DNA from: Staphylococcus lugdunensis
Lineage (GTDB): Bacteria > Bacillota > Bacilli > Staphylococcales > Staphylococcaceae
Reading direction: 5' to 3'
Length of the DNA: 64,000 nt
Assembly (NCBI RefSeq): GCF_002901705.1
Contig: NZ_PPPV01000016.1
Coordinates: 474,373-538,372, forward strand
Made by a program: the position numbers and the translations under genes. How positions within the stretch are numbered: the stretch's first letter is position 1; every line of letters starts with the position of its first letter. The notes below the pieces were generated by a model that was not told where the DNA came from, did not search any database, and saw nothing but the letters and a program-made list of their open reading frames with translations. Shown piece by piece: positions 40,758 through 51,932 of the stretch.

Positions 40758-41294
40758 TTAATCTTCTACATAAATGACTGGGGTTCCTTTTTTTAAGGAT
40801 GCTGGAACATTAATGACACGTTGATTTAATGAACCTTTATAAGCTAAATTAGGTTGAAATAGCGCTTGTATAAATGGACCGTCTACTAAGACATCAATCA
40901 AAGATAATAGTTGATATCTTATTCCTGCATCATGACTTAAATATTCATACAAAAATCCTGTCCATACCCACAATGATTTGCGGTGTCCAAACTTTTGACG
41001 AAAGGCACGAGCAACTTTCAAGGTAATATCAACATTACAAAATGGTTCACCACCGAGTATACTCAATCCAGCAATATAGTCCGGTTCACAGTAGTGCAAA
41101 ATTGCTTCAAGCGTTTCATCATTAAAGGGTTCGCCGTAAGTAAAACGTTGAGCAGCTACATTGTAACATCCTTCGCATAGAAAGGGACAACCTGATACAT
41201 ACATGCTGACGCGAACGCCTTCACCATCAACAAAACTATGTTGTTCAATTTTGGCAATATAACCACGACCTTCTGTAACGTCAAGTACACTCAT
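40758..41294 (-). CDS. nrdG: Anaerobic ribonucleotide reductase activase
   Basis: A 178-residue radical-SAM protein that makes the glycyl radical on NrdD. The iron-sulfur cysteines are in SGCPFLCEGCYN (C-x3-C-x2-C) near residue 35, and the SAM-binding GGEP is in LSILGGEPF. It begins one base after the nrdD stop region and belongs to the nrdDG operon controlled by NrdR boxes upstream of nrdD. Confidence 0.95.
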   Translation of the reverse strand: MSVLDVTEGRGYIAKIEQHSFVDGEGVRVSMYVSGCPFLCEGCYNVAAQRFTYGEPFNDETLEAILHYCEPDYIAGLSILGGEPFCNVDITLKVARAFRQKFGHRKSLWVWTGFLYEYLSHDAGIRYQLLSLIDVLVDGPFIQALFQPNLAYKGSLNQRVINVPASLKKGTPVIYVED

Positions 41295-41295
41295 T

Positions 41296-43143
41296 TTATT
41301 TTGGTTCCTTCATATGTTTAACTCTTGCGCAAATTTCTTTTTGACGTCCTTCAATCACAGGTCGTTGTACTGGATTTCCTAAATAACCACATGTTCGTTT
41401 GACCACATCTACTGTTTTAGGATCATGATTACCACAATGTGGACATGTATATCCTTGAGCAGTTGTTTCAAAATCTCCTTCATAGCCACATTCATAACAA
41501 CGATCAATTGGTATATTTGTTCCTAAATAACCAACTTTATCGTAGGCATAGTCCCAAACCGCTTCAAGCGCCTTTAAATTATGATTTAATTTTGGATATT
41601 CGCAATAGTGAATAAATCCACCGCTTGCATAGTATGGATAATCCTTTTCGAAATCTATTTTTTCAAAAGGTGTAATATCTTTTCGCACATCATAATGAAA
41701 TGAATTTTGATAGTACCCTTTATCCGTAATATCTGGTATAGAGCCAAATCGTTCATAATCTAAGCGGCAAAAACGGTCTGTCAATGATTCGCTCGGTGTA
41801 CTATAAATACTGAACCAAACGTCCGTCTCTTCCGTCCATTCTAATTGATAATCCTTCATTTCTTTTAATATATCTAATGTAAAGGCCTTGGCATCTGGAT
41901 TTGTTTCCCAGTTTGGACCATAAAATACAGTAGCTGCTTCATATAACCCAATATAACCCATAGAAATCGTAGCACGGCGATGTTTAAATAAATCTGTAAC
42001 ATCTTCACCTTCTTGTAATTTATATTTAAAGGCGCCACTTTTATACAAAATCGGAGCATTTTCAGGAACCGCTTGTGCAACACGCTCAATACGATAAAGT
42101 AAGGCTTCATGTAAAATATCCATACGCTCATGGAAAAGTCGCCAAAACGTTAACTTATCGCCTTGAGACTCAATCGCAATACGCGGAATATTTAATGTTA
42201 CGACACCTAAATTACATCGACCACTATTCTCAAATTGCCCTTGAGCATCACGCCAAGCTGGTAAAAATGAACGACAACCCATAGGTGCTTTAAAATCACC
42301 TAAAATATCAACCAGTGTATCGTAGTTTAAAACATCTGGGTACATGCGTTTCGTTGAGCATTTTAAAGCGAGTTGCTTAACGTCATAATTAGGGTCTTCT
42401 TCGCTAAAATTAACGCCTTTTTTTATCGTAAAGACTAATTTTGGAAAGATTGCAGTAATTCTATTTTTACCTAGTCCTTTGATACGTGTGTTCAAAATTG
42501 CCTGTTGAATTTTTCGACTTAGTTTATCTGTTCCTAAACCAAATCCAAGTGTTACAAATGGCGTTTGACCGTTTGATGTGTACAATGTGTTTATTTCATA
42601 CTCTAAACTTTCTATAGCATCATTAACATCTTTAGTTACTTGTTGATCTACATAATCTTCTATAGCATCTGCTCTAACAAATGTTTCAGCAACTTTGCGG
42701 TGATGTGCTTCATTATGTCGTGCATATGTACTAAGTAATTCATCAACACGGTCGACCGTGCAGCCACCATATTGGCTACTAGAAACATTGGCAATAATTT
42801 GTACAAGTTGTGCGGACGCCGTTTGAATTGATTTCGGTGTAGTGACATTGGCGTTCCCAATCTCAAACCCATGCTGTAACATTGATGTTGCATCAATTAA
42901 GCAGCAGTTTGTTAAAGGTTGGAATGGGTGATAATCTAAATCATGAAAATGTATATCTCCATTCTTATGTGCTTGTGCGACTCTTTTAGGTAATAAATGT
43001 TGTAATGCATATGACTTTGAAACGACACCTGCTGTTAAATCACGCATCGTTGAAAATGTATTGCTATCTTTATTGGCATTCTCATTTACAATTGCTGGAT
43101 CTTTGGTAATGAGACCTTGTAATTCAGCTTCAAGTTGTTTCAT
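41296..43143 (-). CDS. nrdD: Anaerobic (class III) ribonucleoside-triphosphate reductase
   Basis: A 615-residue glycyl-radical enzyme that makes deoxyribonucleotides without oxygen. I place the start at ATG 43143 (MKQLEAELQGL). There is no N-terminal ATP cone. The body has DIHFHDLDYHPFQPLTNCCL and GRCNLGVVTLNIPRIA. Near the C-terminus the zinc site CYECGYEG...CPHCGN precedes the glycyl-radical motif RTCGYLGNPVQR. NrdG follows directly. Two NrdR-type boxes precede the start. Confidence 0.96.
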   Translation of the reverse strand: MKQLEAELQGLITKDPAIVNENANKDSNTFSTMRDLTAGVVSKSYALQHLLPKRVAQAHKNGDIHFHDLDYHPFQPLTNCCLIDATSMLQHGFEIGNANVTTPKSIQTASAQLVQIIANVSSSQYGGCTVDRVDELLSTYARHNEAHHRKVAETFVRADAIEDYVDQQVTKDVNDAIESLEYEINTLYTSNGQTPFVTLGFGLGTDKLSRKIQQAILNTRIKGLGKNRITAIFPKLVFTIKKGVNFSEEDPNYDVKQLALKCSTKRMYPDVLNYDTLVDILGDFKAPMGCRSFLPAWRDAQGQFENSGRCNLGVVTLNIPRIAIESQGDKLTFWRLFHERMDILHEALLYRIERVAQAVPENAPILYKSGAFKYKLQEGEDVTDLFKHRRATISMGYIGLYEAATVFYGPNWETNPDAKAFTLDILKEMKDYQLEWTEETDVWFSIYSTPSESLTDRFCRLDYERFGSIPDITDKGYYQNSFHYDVRKDITPFEKIDFEKDYPYYASGGFIHYCEYPKLNHNLKALEAVWDYAYDKVGYLGTNIPIDRCYECGYEGDFETTAQGYTCPHCGNHDPKTVDVVKRTCGYLGNPVQRPVIEGRQKEICARVKHMKEPK

Positions 43144-43157
43144 AAAAATCATTCCAT

Positions 43158-43205
43158 TTCTATATATAGTACTTATATTAAACTTATAACACTATATATA
43201 GTATT
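43158..43205 (-). promoter_or_regulatory. Two NrdR boxes upstream of nrdD
   Basis: CTATATATAG occurs at 43160-43169 and 43192-43201; the second lies in ACACTATATATAGTAT, an excellent match to the NrdR box. The centres are 32 bp apart, three helical turns, the usual spacing for cooperative NrdR repression of ribonucleotide reductase genes. The NrdR protein is not encoded here. Confidence 0.88.
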
Positions 43206-43280
43206 TCAAATAAAAACCCACATGTTAACATAACTGTCAAAGAGTTGTTAATAATCCTTGAACTTTGAGCAGCAGGCAAT

Positions 43281-43321
43281 AAAAAATCCTACAATATTGT
43301 TGAAGCACAATATTGTAGGAT
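43281..43321 (-). terminator. Terminator of the ssaA-like gene
   Basis: On the minus strand TCCTACAATATTGT pairs with ACAATATTGTAGGA around a short loop, then T residues follow. Confidence 0.88.
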
Positions 43322-43340
43322 GAACCGTTCAAATAGTTGA

Positions 43341-44111
43341 TTATGAGATGTAATTGTAAGAGCTTGCTTGACTTGCTGAAATTGTACGTGTAGAGACAAC
43401 GCCAGGTCCGCCATTGTAATTCATTTCTGATACTTTAACTGAACCATCACTATTGACTTTTTCAACATAAGCGACATGACCATATGCACCTTGAGATGTT
43501 TGCATTACCGCACCTTGTTTTGGTGAATTGCTAACATTATAGCCTTCTGATGCAGCTGCGCTAGCCCAGTTACTTGCGTTACCCCATGTAGAGCCAATTT
43601 TTCCGCCTACTTTATCAAAAACGTAATACGTACATTGACCTGCTGTGTATAGGTTTGAGCTTGATCCTGATTTACCTGAAAATGCTGAACCACCACTAGT
43701 ATTTGAAGCATGACTTGATGGTGCTTGTGTAGTTGTTACTTTAACATTTCTATCAGAAGTTGAATAGCTAGCACCTAATCCGCCACCATTGTTTGCGTGA
43801 TATGCTTGAGTTTGTGGCTGATAGTTTTGACTATATTGCGTATTGTAGTTGTAGTTTTGAGTGCCTGCTGTGTTTGTATAATTATATGAATAGTATTGAC
43901 CTTGTTGTGCTTGGTTTGGACTCCAATTACCTTGCCAAGTGTAGTGATAATTACCTTGTTGGTCAATTGTATATGAATAGCTATAAGAATATGGATCATT
44001 TGGATTATAACCATTATTGTTTTGTTCAGCAGCGTGTGCGTCATGACCTCCTGCGAGTGCAATTGTTGCAAATCCTGCTGTTGCGATTGTAGCTGTAGCG
44101 ATCTTTTTCAT
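43341..44111 (-). CDS. ssaA: SsaA-like secreted CHAP-domain protein
   Basis: A 256-residue secreted protein. The start is ATG 44111 after TAGGAGG. The signal peptide ends near [11 protein letters not shown] low-complexity Tyr/Asn/Gln region covers about residues 30-110 and the CHAP amidase domain the last 115 residues, with catalytic cysteine in AGQCTYYVF and histidine in [13 protein letters not shown]. Such proteins cut peptidoglycan cross-bridges during wall growth. In staphylococci genes of this kind are often WalKR targets; a clear WalR box was not found in the 330-bp upstream region (44112-44444), which otherwise holds only the promoter and leader. Confidence 0.92.
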   Translation of the reverse strand: MKKIATATIATAGFATIALAGGHDAHAAEQNNNGYNPNDPYSYSYSYTIDQQGNYHYTWQGNWSPNQAQQGQYYSYNYTNTAGTQNYNYNTQYSQNYQPQTQAYHANNGGGLGASYSTSDRNVKVTTTQAPSSHASNTSGGSAFSGKSGSSSNLYTAGQCTYYVFDKVGGKIGSTWGNASNWASAAASEGYNVSNSPKQGAVMQTSQGAYGHVAYVEKVNSDGSVKVSEMNYNGGPGVVSTRTISASQASSYNYIS

Positions 44112-44444
44112 AATTAAATATCCTCCTAAATTCATTTAAATAATGATTTCTTTATCTCGTGGCTACCTTCAAGTTACAAAACATGATTAATTTTTTTCTC
44201 GTTGTTTCAACGACAAATCACACTCTATCAGAAAAATAAGCTGCTGTGTGCGTTGTTAATATTTTGTAAAAGAATCATAATAAACAGTCGTTCAATGTAA
44301 AACTCATAGCTATTTTGTAACAATCTCTAACAACGATGATGTTGGGAATGATAGACATCATAATCAACAGATTATTACATTTGTTGTAATAAAACTGATA
44401 ATTGCTTTCACGTTAATGACATCAAAAACAATTAAATTTATTCA

Positions 44445-44490
44445 TAAAAAAACTATGAAGACATTTATTATCAAATGTTTCTTCATAGTT
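44445..44490 (-). terminator. Terminator of the M20 peptidase gene
   Basis: On the minus strand AACTATGAAGAAACATTTGA pairs with the matching arm AAATGTCTTCATAGTT, followed by seven T residues. Confidence 0.88.
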
Positions 44491-44499
44491 AAGTTTCTT

Positions 44500-45720
44500 T
44501 TAATTACTCTTTTTGTTTAAATAATCAACAATGACATGTTGATACAAATCAATAAAATCTAAATAATGCTGTTTATCTATATATTCATTCGCTCGATGTG
44601 CTTGTCGCATAAAACCAGGACCGATAATGGTTAAGTCTACATTATCTATACCTTTTAATAATTCTGATGCATCTGTCGCACCGACAAGCGCTGTAACTGT
44701 TAAATCATCTTTATATTCAGTAAATGACTTCACTAACAAATTATCTTTGTTGCTATAAACAGGGGCATGATTCGTAGTGATTTCCATTGATAATTGTGCC
44801 TGATCCACTTCATACAAAGTTTCTTCAAACAATTGTATGATTGCTTCATTATCATATTCTGGAATTGTACGTATATTAAATTCTGCATATGCACTTTCAG
44901 GTACTGTATTAAACTGTTCCCCACCATAAATAATTGAGTTAACTATAACTAAACCCTCAGCAACATTTTCTAATTTTCTAAGCTCCTTATCATTAAACTT
45001 ATCACCAAAGTAATCTTTAATTAGCGGTGATACGTCTAATGAATGTTTATTATCATTATTTTTAATATCTTCATATTTTTCTTTGATTTTTTGTATATAT
45101 CTAATTATGTCATCTATTGCATTATGTCCTAAATTAGGTAACGAACTATGCGCGGCAACACCCTTAGCTTTAATTTTAATACCCATTGAACCTTTGTTAG
45201 CATAGTTTATATAATGATCACTTGGTTCACCAATAATCAATCCATCCAAATCATCAACGTAACCTTTATCACGAAATAACATTGATCCTGACATTTCTTT
45301 TTCTTCAGCTGCTGTTGCTAAAAGACGGATGGTACCTTGTTGTAACAAATTAGAAGCTTTTATTTCTATCATAGCAATGACTAACGCAGCAAGGCCGCCC
45401 TTCATATCAGATGTACCACGCCCATATAATTTCCCATCTTGCTCATGTAATTCAAACGGGGGATACATCCATTGCGCTTCATCACCTGCGTCTACAACAT
45501 CCATATGTCCAGATATACCAATGACAGGTCTACCTGACCCAATTGCAGCTACTAAATTTGAACGTTTACCTTCAATTTCAATTATTTTTGATTCAATGTC
45601 ATAACGTTGTAGTAATTCTTTCAAATAGTAGCAAACCTCGATTTCATTATTATTCTCTGTATTGATATTAACGATGTCTGCTAAAATATCTATTCTTTCC
45701 TGTTCAGACAAAACAGTCAT
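44500..45720 (-). CDS. M20 peptidase, ArgE/DapE type
   Basis: A 406-residue zinc-dependent deacylase or peptidase. Metal ligands are in GISGHMDVVDAGDEAQW and GRGTSDMKGGLAALV, and the catalytic glutamate in LLATAAEEKEMSG. The dimerisation domain follows from about 180 to 300. The family includes succinyl-diaminopimelate desuccinylase, acetylornithine deacetylase and dipeptidases, and the sequence alone does not decide among them. It is monocistronic with its own terminator and is not near lysine or arginine genes. The 300 bp upstream (45721-45979) show no other feature. Confidence 0.87.
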   Translation of the reverse strand: MTVLSEQERIDILADIVNINTENNNEIEVCYYLKELLQRYDIESKIIEIEGKRSNLVAAIGSGRPVIGISGHMDVVDAGDEAQWMYPPFELHEQDGKLYGRGTSDMKGGLAALVIAMIEIKASNLLQQGTIRLLATAAEEKEMSGSMLFRDKGYVDDLDGLIIGEPSDHYINYANKGSMGIKIKAKGVAAHSSLPNLGHNAIDDIIRYIQKIKEKYEDIKNNDNKHSLDVSPLIKDYFGDKFNDKELRKLENVAEGLVIVNSIIYGGEQFNTVPESAYAEFNIRTIPEYDNEAIIQLFEETLYEVDQAQLSMEITTNHAPVYSNKDNLLVKSFTEYKDDLTVTALVGATDASELLKGIDNVDLTIIGPGFMRQAHRANEYIDKQHYLDFIDLYQHVIVDYLNKKSN

Positions 45721-45979
45721 TCATATCGCCTCTTCTACTTTAATTTAACGTTTCTTAAATTATTCACACTATGCTTTTTTTCTAAACATTTTTCATGTGC
45801 GTCTCACTTATATGACAACACGTTTTGCAACAATCTTATTTCTATAATTCATTATCTTTGTAATTGACAGATTTTCAATTTCATCACATGTTCAGCAATA
45901 ATGCATTTTTAAACACGTTAGTACAAATGAATCCATCAGTAAATGATAATACTTTATGATGTTATTTCTCATTCCATAA

Positions 45980-46020
45980 ACAAAGCATAGAAAGTAAACT
46001 GGCTTACTCTCTATGCTTCA
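45980..46020 (-). terminator. Terminator of the cys operon
   Basis: On the minus strand GAAGCATAGAGAGTAAG pairs with TTACTTTCTATGCTTT-type sequence, ending in TTTGTTT, directly after cysC. Confidence 0.72.
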
Positions 46021-46024
46021 CTTA

Positions 46025-46624
46025 TTAAAGATATTTATTATCTGTCAAATAATTAAGAATGTGTGCTACAGCTTGTTCTACACTTTGCTGTTCAGTATTA
46101 ATTGTAATTTCTGGATGATTCGGTGCTTCATAAGGCGCGCTAATACCGGTAAATTCTTTGATTTCCCCTGAACGTGCTTTTGCATATAAACCTTTAGGAT
46201 CTCGCTTTTCACATTCTTCAACACTACATTGGGTATAAACTTCAATAAATTCCCCGTCTTCTAATATATTCCTTACGTCATCACGGTCGACACGATATGG
46301 AGAAATAAAGGCTGTGATTGCAATCGTCCCTGCATCAACAAGCAGTTTACTGACTTCACCAATGCGTCGAATATTCTCTTTACGATCCTCTGGACTGAAG
46401 CCTAAATTCTTGTTTAGACCGTGTCGCACATTGTCTCCATCTAAACGATAAGCATGTTTTCCTAATTCAAACAAAGCTTGCTCTAATGCGACAGACACTG
46501 TTGACTTTCCAGAACCAGATAGTCCTGTAAACCAAATGACTGCACTTTTATGACCATTTTGCTTTTGTCTATCTACTTTTGTTACTTCTGAATCGTGCCA
46601 TGTAATATGACTTGATTGACTCAT
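46025..46624 (-). CDS. cysC: Adenylylsulfate kinase
   Basis: A 199-residue P-loop kinase that phosphorylates APS to PAPS. The start is ATG 46624, after a GGGGGG site. Walker A is [14 protein letters not shown] near residue 30; [15 protein letters not shown] and [13 protein letters not shown] follow, and the lid region has [19 protein letters not shown]. It is the last gene of the eight-gene sulfate-assimilation operon, 16 bp after sat. Confidence 0.95.
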   Translation of the reverse strand: MSQSSHITWHDSEVTKVDRQKQNGHKSAVIWFTGLSGSGKSTVSVALEQALFELGKHAYRLDGDNVRHGLNKNLGFSPEDRKENIRRIGEVSKLLVDAGTIAITAFISPYRVDRDDVRNILEDGEFIEVYTQCSVEECEKRDPKGLYAKARSGEIKEFTGISAPYEAPNHPEITINTEQQSVEQAVAHILNYLTDNKYL

Positions 46625-46640
46625 GTTACTTCCCCCCACC

Positions 46641-47819
46641 TTAATGTTGTTGTAACCCTTTGATTAATACTTCAGCAACTTCTGGTCGTGAAAATTTGGT
46701 TGGTAATGCTTCTCCATTGCGTAATTTTTCTCTGACTTTTGTACCACTTAAATGAACATGTTGTGTCGCATCATGTGGACATGTTTTAGCCGTAGCCATA
46801 TTGCCACATGCTTCGCAATAAAACGCATGCTCGAATTTTAAAATTTGAATATCTAATTCATCTTCAAATTGAGAAATAAATTGTTGGGCTTCATATGTAC
46901 CATAATAATCGCCAACACCAGCATGATCACGTCCAACAATAAAATGTGTACATCCATAATTTTTGCGTACAATAGCATGTAAAACTGCTTCTTTTGGCCC
47001 TGCATAACGCATTGCTGCTGGATAAATAACTAATCGAGCACGGTTTTTAGGATAATAATGTTTTAGTATCGTTTCGTAACTTTCCATACGTACATCTGCT
47101 GGAATATCATCTGCTTTTGTTTCACCTACCAATGGATTTAATAATAAGCCATCTACAATTTCTAAAGCAGATTTTTGAATATATTCATGTGCGCGGTGCA
47201 CTGGATTTCTTGTTTGGAAACCGACAACCGTCTTCCAACCTAAATCATGAAAAAGCTGACGTGTTTCGTGCGGATCTAAATGGTAATCCGCAAATTTATC
47301 ATGCTGTGGACGCTTTAATAATTGAATTGGTCCCGCTAGATATACGTTTCCTTTGTCATAAACTTTCTTCACACCAGGATGTTTTACATCGGTCGTACCA
47401 TAAACAAGCTGAGCCTCTCTTTTCTTATCATACGTGTACTTTTCGGTAAGCTTTAAAGTGCCATATAGTGCTCCATCTTCACCATATAAAGCAATATGAT
47501 CACCAATTTCAAGCTTTGATGCAACATCTTCTGTAACTGGTAATGTAATAGGAATACTCCATACTGAACCATCTGTTAAATGCGTCTTTTCAATAACTTG
47601 ATTATAATCTTCTTGCCCCATAAAACCAGTTAAGGGGCTAAATCCGCCAATAGCAATTAATTCTAAGTCTGAAATTGCCCATGGATTTAATGTAATTGCT
47701 TTATACGATTGTGCTGCTTGACTCAACTGTGTTCGTTCTATACCTTCAACGACTCGATTAATAAGTACGCCACCATGTGGTTTGATTGTATAATGAAGTA
47801 TATCTTTTGAGACTGACAT
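46641..47819 (-). CDS. sat: Sulfate adenylyltransferase
   Basis: A 392-residue dissimilatory-type (homo-oligomeric) ATP sulfurylase making APS from ATP and sulfate. Key motifs are [15 protein letters not shown] near residue 195 (HxxH), [12 protein letters not shown] near 290, and CEACGNMA...TCPH, a likely zinc site seen in bacterial members. [16 protein letters not shown] closes the active region. It lies 22 bp after the TauE-family gene and precedes cysC. Confidence 0.95.
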   Translation of the reverse strand: MSVSKDILHYTIKPHGGVLINRVVEGIERTQLSQAAQSYKAITLNPWAISDLELIAIGGFSPLTGFMGQEDYNQVIEKTHLTDGSVWSIPITLPVTEDVASKLEIGDHIALYGEDGALYGTLKLTEKYTYDKKREAQLVYGTTDVKHPGVKKVYDKGNVYLAGPIQLLKRPQHDKFADYHLDPHETRQLFHDLGWKTVVGFQTRNPVHRAHEYIQKSALEIVDGLLLNPLVGETKADDIPADVRMESYETILKHYYPKNRARLVIYPAAMRYAGPKEAVLHAIVRKNYGCTHFIVGRDHAGVGDYYGTYEAQQFISQFEDELDIQILKFEHAFYCEACGNMATAKTCPHDATQHVHLSGTKVREKLRNGEALPTKFSRPEVAEVLIKGLQQH

Positions 47820-47841
47820 AAAACAAAACTCCTTTATCCAA

Positions 47842-48741
47842 TTAATTATATTTGTTTACTCGGTTTTTCTTGTAAGAAAAAGATAACAATCTGTTGCGAA
47901 TGGCAACAAAAATGATAAGTACTAAAATACTACAAATAATTGCGAATCTTATGACATTTATGATTGTGCTATTGTCGACAAAATAACTTAATAAAGCATT
48001 ACTATTGGTAAAAATAATCAAACCACCTACGCATATCGCTAATATATTAATGGGCAATATTTTTGTTAAGTATGCTGAAATAGGTGCAGCAGCCATGCCA
48101 CCAATACTTAATGCAACAACAAGCCACCAATTAATTTGTGTTATCCCTAAAAATAAAATAAATGATAGCGATGTGGCTAATGTTACGAAAAATTCACTGG
48201 CTGATACGGTACCAATCGCATAACGAGGTTGTATCTTTTTACTAGATAATAATATGGGTGTGTTGACTGGTCCCCAGCCACCGCCACCAATCGCATCTAA
48301 TAAACCAGCAATCGCACCTTGTGGAATTAATTTCCAGCCACTTAATTGACCAACATGTTCATGTGTTTCATGCTGACGACGAAATAAAAATTGATATAAA
48401 ATATAAAATCCCATTGCTAATAAAAATATTGCAATATATGGCTTAATAACACTACTGTGAATATGTGTTAAAAATGCCGCGCCTAAAAATCCAAAGATTG
48501 CACCTGGAATTGCTAACTTTAACATGGTCGATCGATGGACATTATCAAACTTCCAATGCGATGTTCCTGACGCTGCTGTTGTTGCTATTTCAGAAAAGTG
48601 AACCGTTGCTGACACAATCGCTGGTGTAATACCATATGTTAATAAAATGGAGGACGATGACGCACCGAACCCCATGCCTAATGATCCATCTACAAGTTGG
48701 GCCAAAAATCCAGCTAATGCAAAAATCAACAATTTTTTCAT
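47842..48741 (-). CDS. TauE/SafE-family membrane transporter
   Basis: A 299-residue integral membrane protein with about eight helices and the two internal repeats of the family: [20 protein letters not shown] near residue 15 and [20 protein letters not shown] near 160. Members move sulfite, sulfoacetate, thiosulfate or sulfate-like anions. Placed between sirC and sat, it probably imports sulfate for this pathway or exports excess sulfite; the sequence does not settle which. Confidence 0.87.
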   Translation of the reverse strand: MKKLLIFALAGFLAQLVDGSLGMGFGASSSSILLTYGITPAIVSATVHFSEIATTAASGTSHWKFDNVHRSTMLKLAIPGAIFGFLGAAFLTHIHSSVIKPYIAIFLLAMGFYILYQFLFRRQHETHEHVGQLSGWKLIPQGAIAGLLDAIGGGGWGPVNTPILLSSKKIQPRYAIGTVSASEFFVTLATSLSFILFLGITQINWWLVVALSIGGMAAAPISAYLTKILPINILAICVGGLIIFTNSNALLSYFVDNSTIINVIRFAIICSILVLIIFVAIRNRLLSFSYKKNRVNKYN

Positions 48742-48758
48742 AAATTAAGTGCCCCCTA

Positions 48759-49370
48759 TTATTCAGCTTGTGCTTGGAGCCATCGTAAAAATGCTTGTTG
48801 CTTATCAAGATCTAAATAGTCGTCAGAGACGATCTTTGCCAATAATGCTTGTCGATAAGATGGCTCAATATTTATTCGTTTGAGCGTCTGTCTACATTGA
48901 TATAAAAATTCAACGTATTGCTCATAGCGTTCATCATACGTGTGGCTAAGTTGTTCAATTATTTGTATCCCTAACTTTGGACTTGCGCCTTGCGTGGCTA
49001 CGCTTAGTGTTAATTTACCTCTTTTTAATATATTAGGAATAGTGACATTGCCAGACGTTGCATCTTCAGCATTATTGAATAAACAGCCTGTAGGTACCAG
49101 CGCTTTAACTTGTTGATTAACAGCCTTATTATTTGTCGCAGCAACGACTAAAAATGCACCTGCTATATCAGCGGCGTCAAATTCTTTTTGATGCCAGGTG
49201 ATTTGTCCAGCATTTATTAAATCTTCTAATGACGAATGAACTTGAGGACTAATGATATGAATATCTTGGCAGTAGTCGATAAAATTGGAAGCTCGTCTGG
49301 CAGCAACTTGCCCACCTCCGACAATTACAATGCGTTGTCCTGCTAAATCAACCATAAGTGGCATATTCAT
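48759..49370 (-). CDS. sirC: Precorrin-2 dehydrogenase / sirohydrochlorin ferrochelatase (SirC/CysG N-terminal type)
   Basis: A 203-residue enzyme for the last steps of siroheme synthesis. The NAD-binding loop is IVIVGGGQVAARRASNFI at residues 12-29, then FLVVAATNNKAVNQ and NAEDATSGNVTIP. The start has AGGAGG eight bases upstream. It lies between cobA and the TauE-family gene; together with CobA it supplies the siroheme needed by CysI. Whether it also inserts iron is not certain. Confidence 0.92.
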   Translation of the reverse strand: MNMPLMVDLAGQRIVIVGGGQVAARRASNFIDYCQDIHIISPQVHSSLEDLINAGQITWHQKEFDAADIAGAFLVVAATNNKAVNQQVKALVPTGCLFNNAEDATSGNVTIPNILKRGKLTLSVATQGASPKLGIQIIEQLSHTYDERYEQYVEFLYQCRQTLKRINIEPSYRQALLAKIVSDDYLDLDKQQAFLRWLQAQAE

Positions 49371-49390
49371 ATCTTTATCCTCCTGTTAAT

Positions 49391-50170
49391 TTATTTAGAA
49401 TTCACTTGTGAATAGTCCATTCTCATCTGTTCAGTTTGTTCCGTAAACCATTGAATTTTATCATGCATCTGTACGACTTGACCAATTACAATCATAGCTG
49501 GATTTTTAATATTTTTAGCTACTTCTGTTATTGTACTCAATGTGCCAGTGACCGTTTGTTGATATGCTGTTGTACCTAAGTGGATTAATGCAACAGGGGT
49601 ATCAATAGGTTTACCGTATTTAATTAATAAACCACAAATTTCAGACAAACGTTTAACACCCATATATATACATAACGTTTCCGGTCCATGTGCGAGATGT
49701 TCCCAATAAGCAGCTTTAGTCATTCCTGGCTTATTCACTGCAGTCACAAAAGCGACAGATGAACTAAAATCTCTATGCGTCACTGGAATCCCCGCATAGG
49801 CTGGCGCAGCAATTCCTGCTGTAATACCAGGTATAATTTCAAATGCTATATGATGTTGCGCTAATATTTCCGCTTCCTCACCACCACGGCCAAAAACAAA
49901 GGGATCTCCACCTTTCAAACGTGTTACTGTATGACCTTTTTTAGCTAAGCTCACAAGCATTTTGTTCGTTTCTGACTGTGGCAACGACTGTCTATTAGGA
50001 TCCTTTCCGCAATAAAACAATTTTGTACCTGCCGTTGCGTAATCCAAGAGTTCCCTATTGACTAAACGGTCGTATAAAATAACATCCGCTTGTTTAATTG
50101 CCTTTAAACCTTTTACTGTAATCAGCTCCGGGTCACCTGGACCCGCACCAACTAAGTAGACTTTCCCCAT
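49391..50170 (-). CDS. cobA: Uroporphyrinogen-III C-methyltransferase
   Basis: A 259-residue SAM-dependent enzyme that makes precorrin-2. Signatures are VYLVGAGPGDPELITVKGL at the N-terminus, ADVILYDRLVN, TRLKGGDPFVFGRGGEEAEIL near residue 85 and GITAGIAAPAYAGIPVTHR near 115. It is the single-domain form, complemented by the adjacent SirC for siroheme supply to CysI. Confidence 0.95.
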   Translation of the reverse strand: MGKVYLVGAGPGDPELITVKGLKAIKQADVILYDRLVNRELLDYATAGTKLFYCGKDPNRQSLPQSETNKMLVSLAKKGHTVTRLKGGDPFVFGRGGEEAEILAQHHIAFEIIPGITAGIAAPAYAGIPVTHRDFSSSVAFVTAVNKPGMTKAAYWEHLAHGPETLCIYMGVKRLSEICGLLIKYGKPIDTPVALIHLGTTAYQQTVTGTLSTITEVAKNIKNPAMIVIGQVVQMHDKIQWFTEQTEQMRMDYSQVNSK

Positions 50171-50193
50171 ATTAACACCCTCTTTTTAGCTGA

Positions 50194-51912
50194 TTAGCTA
50201 TGAAAATCTTGACCAGAATGCACTTCAGCAATAACGCCTGAACGAATGACGAAATCACCGAAATGTTCGCCCTCTAAACGTGACTTACCGTAATCCATTA
50301 ATATTGGTCGCAAACTTGCTAAAATTTGTTGTTCATCAATATTTTCTTTATACAGTTTATTCAAACGTTCTCCTTTGAAACCACCACCTAAATACATATT
50401 GTATTTTCCTGGTGCTTTCCCAATAAATGCTATTTCTGCCAATGCCGGACGTGCACAACCATTTGGGCAACCTGTCATACGAATTGTAATGTCTTCTTCA
50501 CTAACACCTGCTTCATCTAGTAAATCTTCTATTTTACCAATCAATGAAGGTAGGTAGCGTTCTGACTCAGCCATAGCTAAACCACATGTTGGAAATGCAA
50601 CACAAGCCATAGAGTTACGTCGTAAACCTGAATAGTGTCTACCATCTGTTAATTGATAACGTTCAATAATATCTTGTATATCCTTTTTATGTTCTGGAGA
50701 CACATTAGCAATAATTAGATTTTGATTGGGTGATAATCTAAAGTCTCCTTGATGTACTTCAGCAATTTCTCGCAAAGCAGTTTTCAATTTATAATCTTCT
50801 AAATCTTTAATACGACCATTTTGAATAAACAGCGTAAAATTCCAATTGTGTTCTCCTTGAATCCAACCAAGACGATCACCGTTATGCTCAAATTTAAAGG
50901 CTTTTGGTTCTTGAATTTCCCATCCAAGACGTTGATTTAATTCTGTTTTGACTCTCTCAAGCCCTAAACGATCAACGGTATATTTAAAGCGTGCATTTTT
51001 TCGGTCTACACGATTACCATAATCACGCTGAATCGTTAAAATCTTTTCACAAACATCGACCACTTCTTCTTTAGGTATATAACCCAGTAAACGCCCGATT
51101 TGTGGATAGGTATTTTTATTGCCATGTGTCATACCCATACCACCACCAACTAAGACATTAAATCCTATCAACTCATCATGGTCAACAATAGCTATTAAAC
51201 CAATATCTTGTGAGTAAACATCAATATCATTGCTTGGCGGTAAAGCAATGCCTATTTTAAACTTACGTGGCAAATATGTTTTACCATACATCGGTTCAAC
51301 TTCTTCACTTGAATCCAACACCTTTTCACCATCTAACCATATTTCATGATATGCATTGGTTTGCGGTAATAAATGATTACTGATTGCTGCTGCATAATCA
51401 TTCATTTCTTGATGAAAACGTGATTGATACGGATTAGGATTACACATTGTATTACGATTGACGTCCCCACATGCAGCAATCGTGTCTAGTAATGCATCAT
51501 TTATATGGCGCATAGATGCTTTTAAATTACGCTTTAAAATGCCATGAAATTGGAATGTTTGGCGTGTTGTTAATTTCATTGTGTGATTACCATATTGATT
51601 TGATATGTCATCCATGGCTATCCATTGTTCTGGTGTAGCTGTCCCTCCAGGAAGACGTACACGGATCATAAAGCTATACGCTGGCTCAAGCTTCTGTTTT
51701 CGCCGTTCGTCACGCAAATCCCTATCATCTTGTTGATAGCTACCATGAAATTTCAACAACTTAGTGTCATCATCGGAAATAGCACCAGTTAACGGGTCTG
51801 CTAAACCTTGTTCAATCGTGCCACGTAGATAATTACTATCATCTTTGATGTATTCTAATTGATCAAGTTTTTGATTTAATTCTTGCTCAAGTTGCTCATT
51901 CGATTTTGCCAT
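50194..51912 (-). CDS. cysI: Sulfite reductase hemoprotein subunit
   Basis: A 572-residue subunit that reduces sulfite to sulfide with six electrons at a siroheme coupled to a 4Fe-4S cluster. The cluster cysteines are in [16 protein letters not shown] and [16 protein letters not shown] (C-x5-C...C-x3-C). Substrate and siroheme regions appear as [30 protein letters not shown] and [14 protein letters not shown]. It lies 20 bp after cysJ, its electron donor. Confidence 0.96.
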   Translation of the reverse strand: MAKSNEQLEQELNQKLDQLEYIKDDSNYLRGTIEQGLADPLTGAISDDDTKLLKFHGSYQQDDRDLRDERRKQKLEPAYSFMIRVRLPGGTATPEQWIAMDDISNQYGNHTMKLTTRQTFQFHGILKRNLKASMRHINDALLDTIAACGDVNRNTMCNPNPYQSRFHQEMNDYAAAISNHLLPQTNAYHEIWLDGEKVLDSSEEVEPMYGKTYLPRKFKIGIALPPSNDIDVYSQDIGLIAIVDHDELIGFNVLVGGGMGMTHGNKNTYPQIGRLLGYIPKEEVVDVCEKILTIQRDYGNRVDRKNARFKYTVDRLGLERVKTELNQRLGWEIQEPKAFKFEHNGDRLGWIQGEHNWNFTLFIQNGRIKDLEDYKLKTALREIAEVHQGDFRLSPNQNLIIANVSPEHKKDIQDIIERYQLTDGRHYSGLRRNSMACVAFPTCGLAMAESERYLPSLIGKIEDLLDEAGVSEEDITIRMTGCPNGCARPALAEIAFIGKAPGKYNMYLGGGFKGERLNKLYKENIDEQQILASLRPILMDYGKSRLEGEHFGDFVIRSGVIAEVHSGQDFHS

Positions 51913-51932
51913 TGAATCCCCCTGCCTTTCTT

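Noticed and set aside
44375..44392. Palindrome TTACATTTGTTGTAA upstream of ssaA as a WalR site
   Set aside because: It is an inverted repeat, whereas the WalR box is a direct repeat of TGTWAH with five-base spacing.
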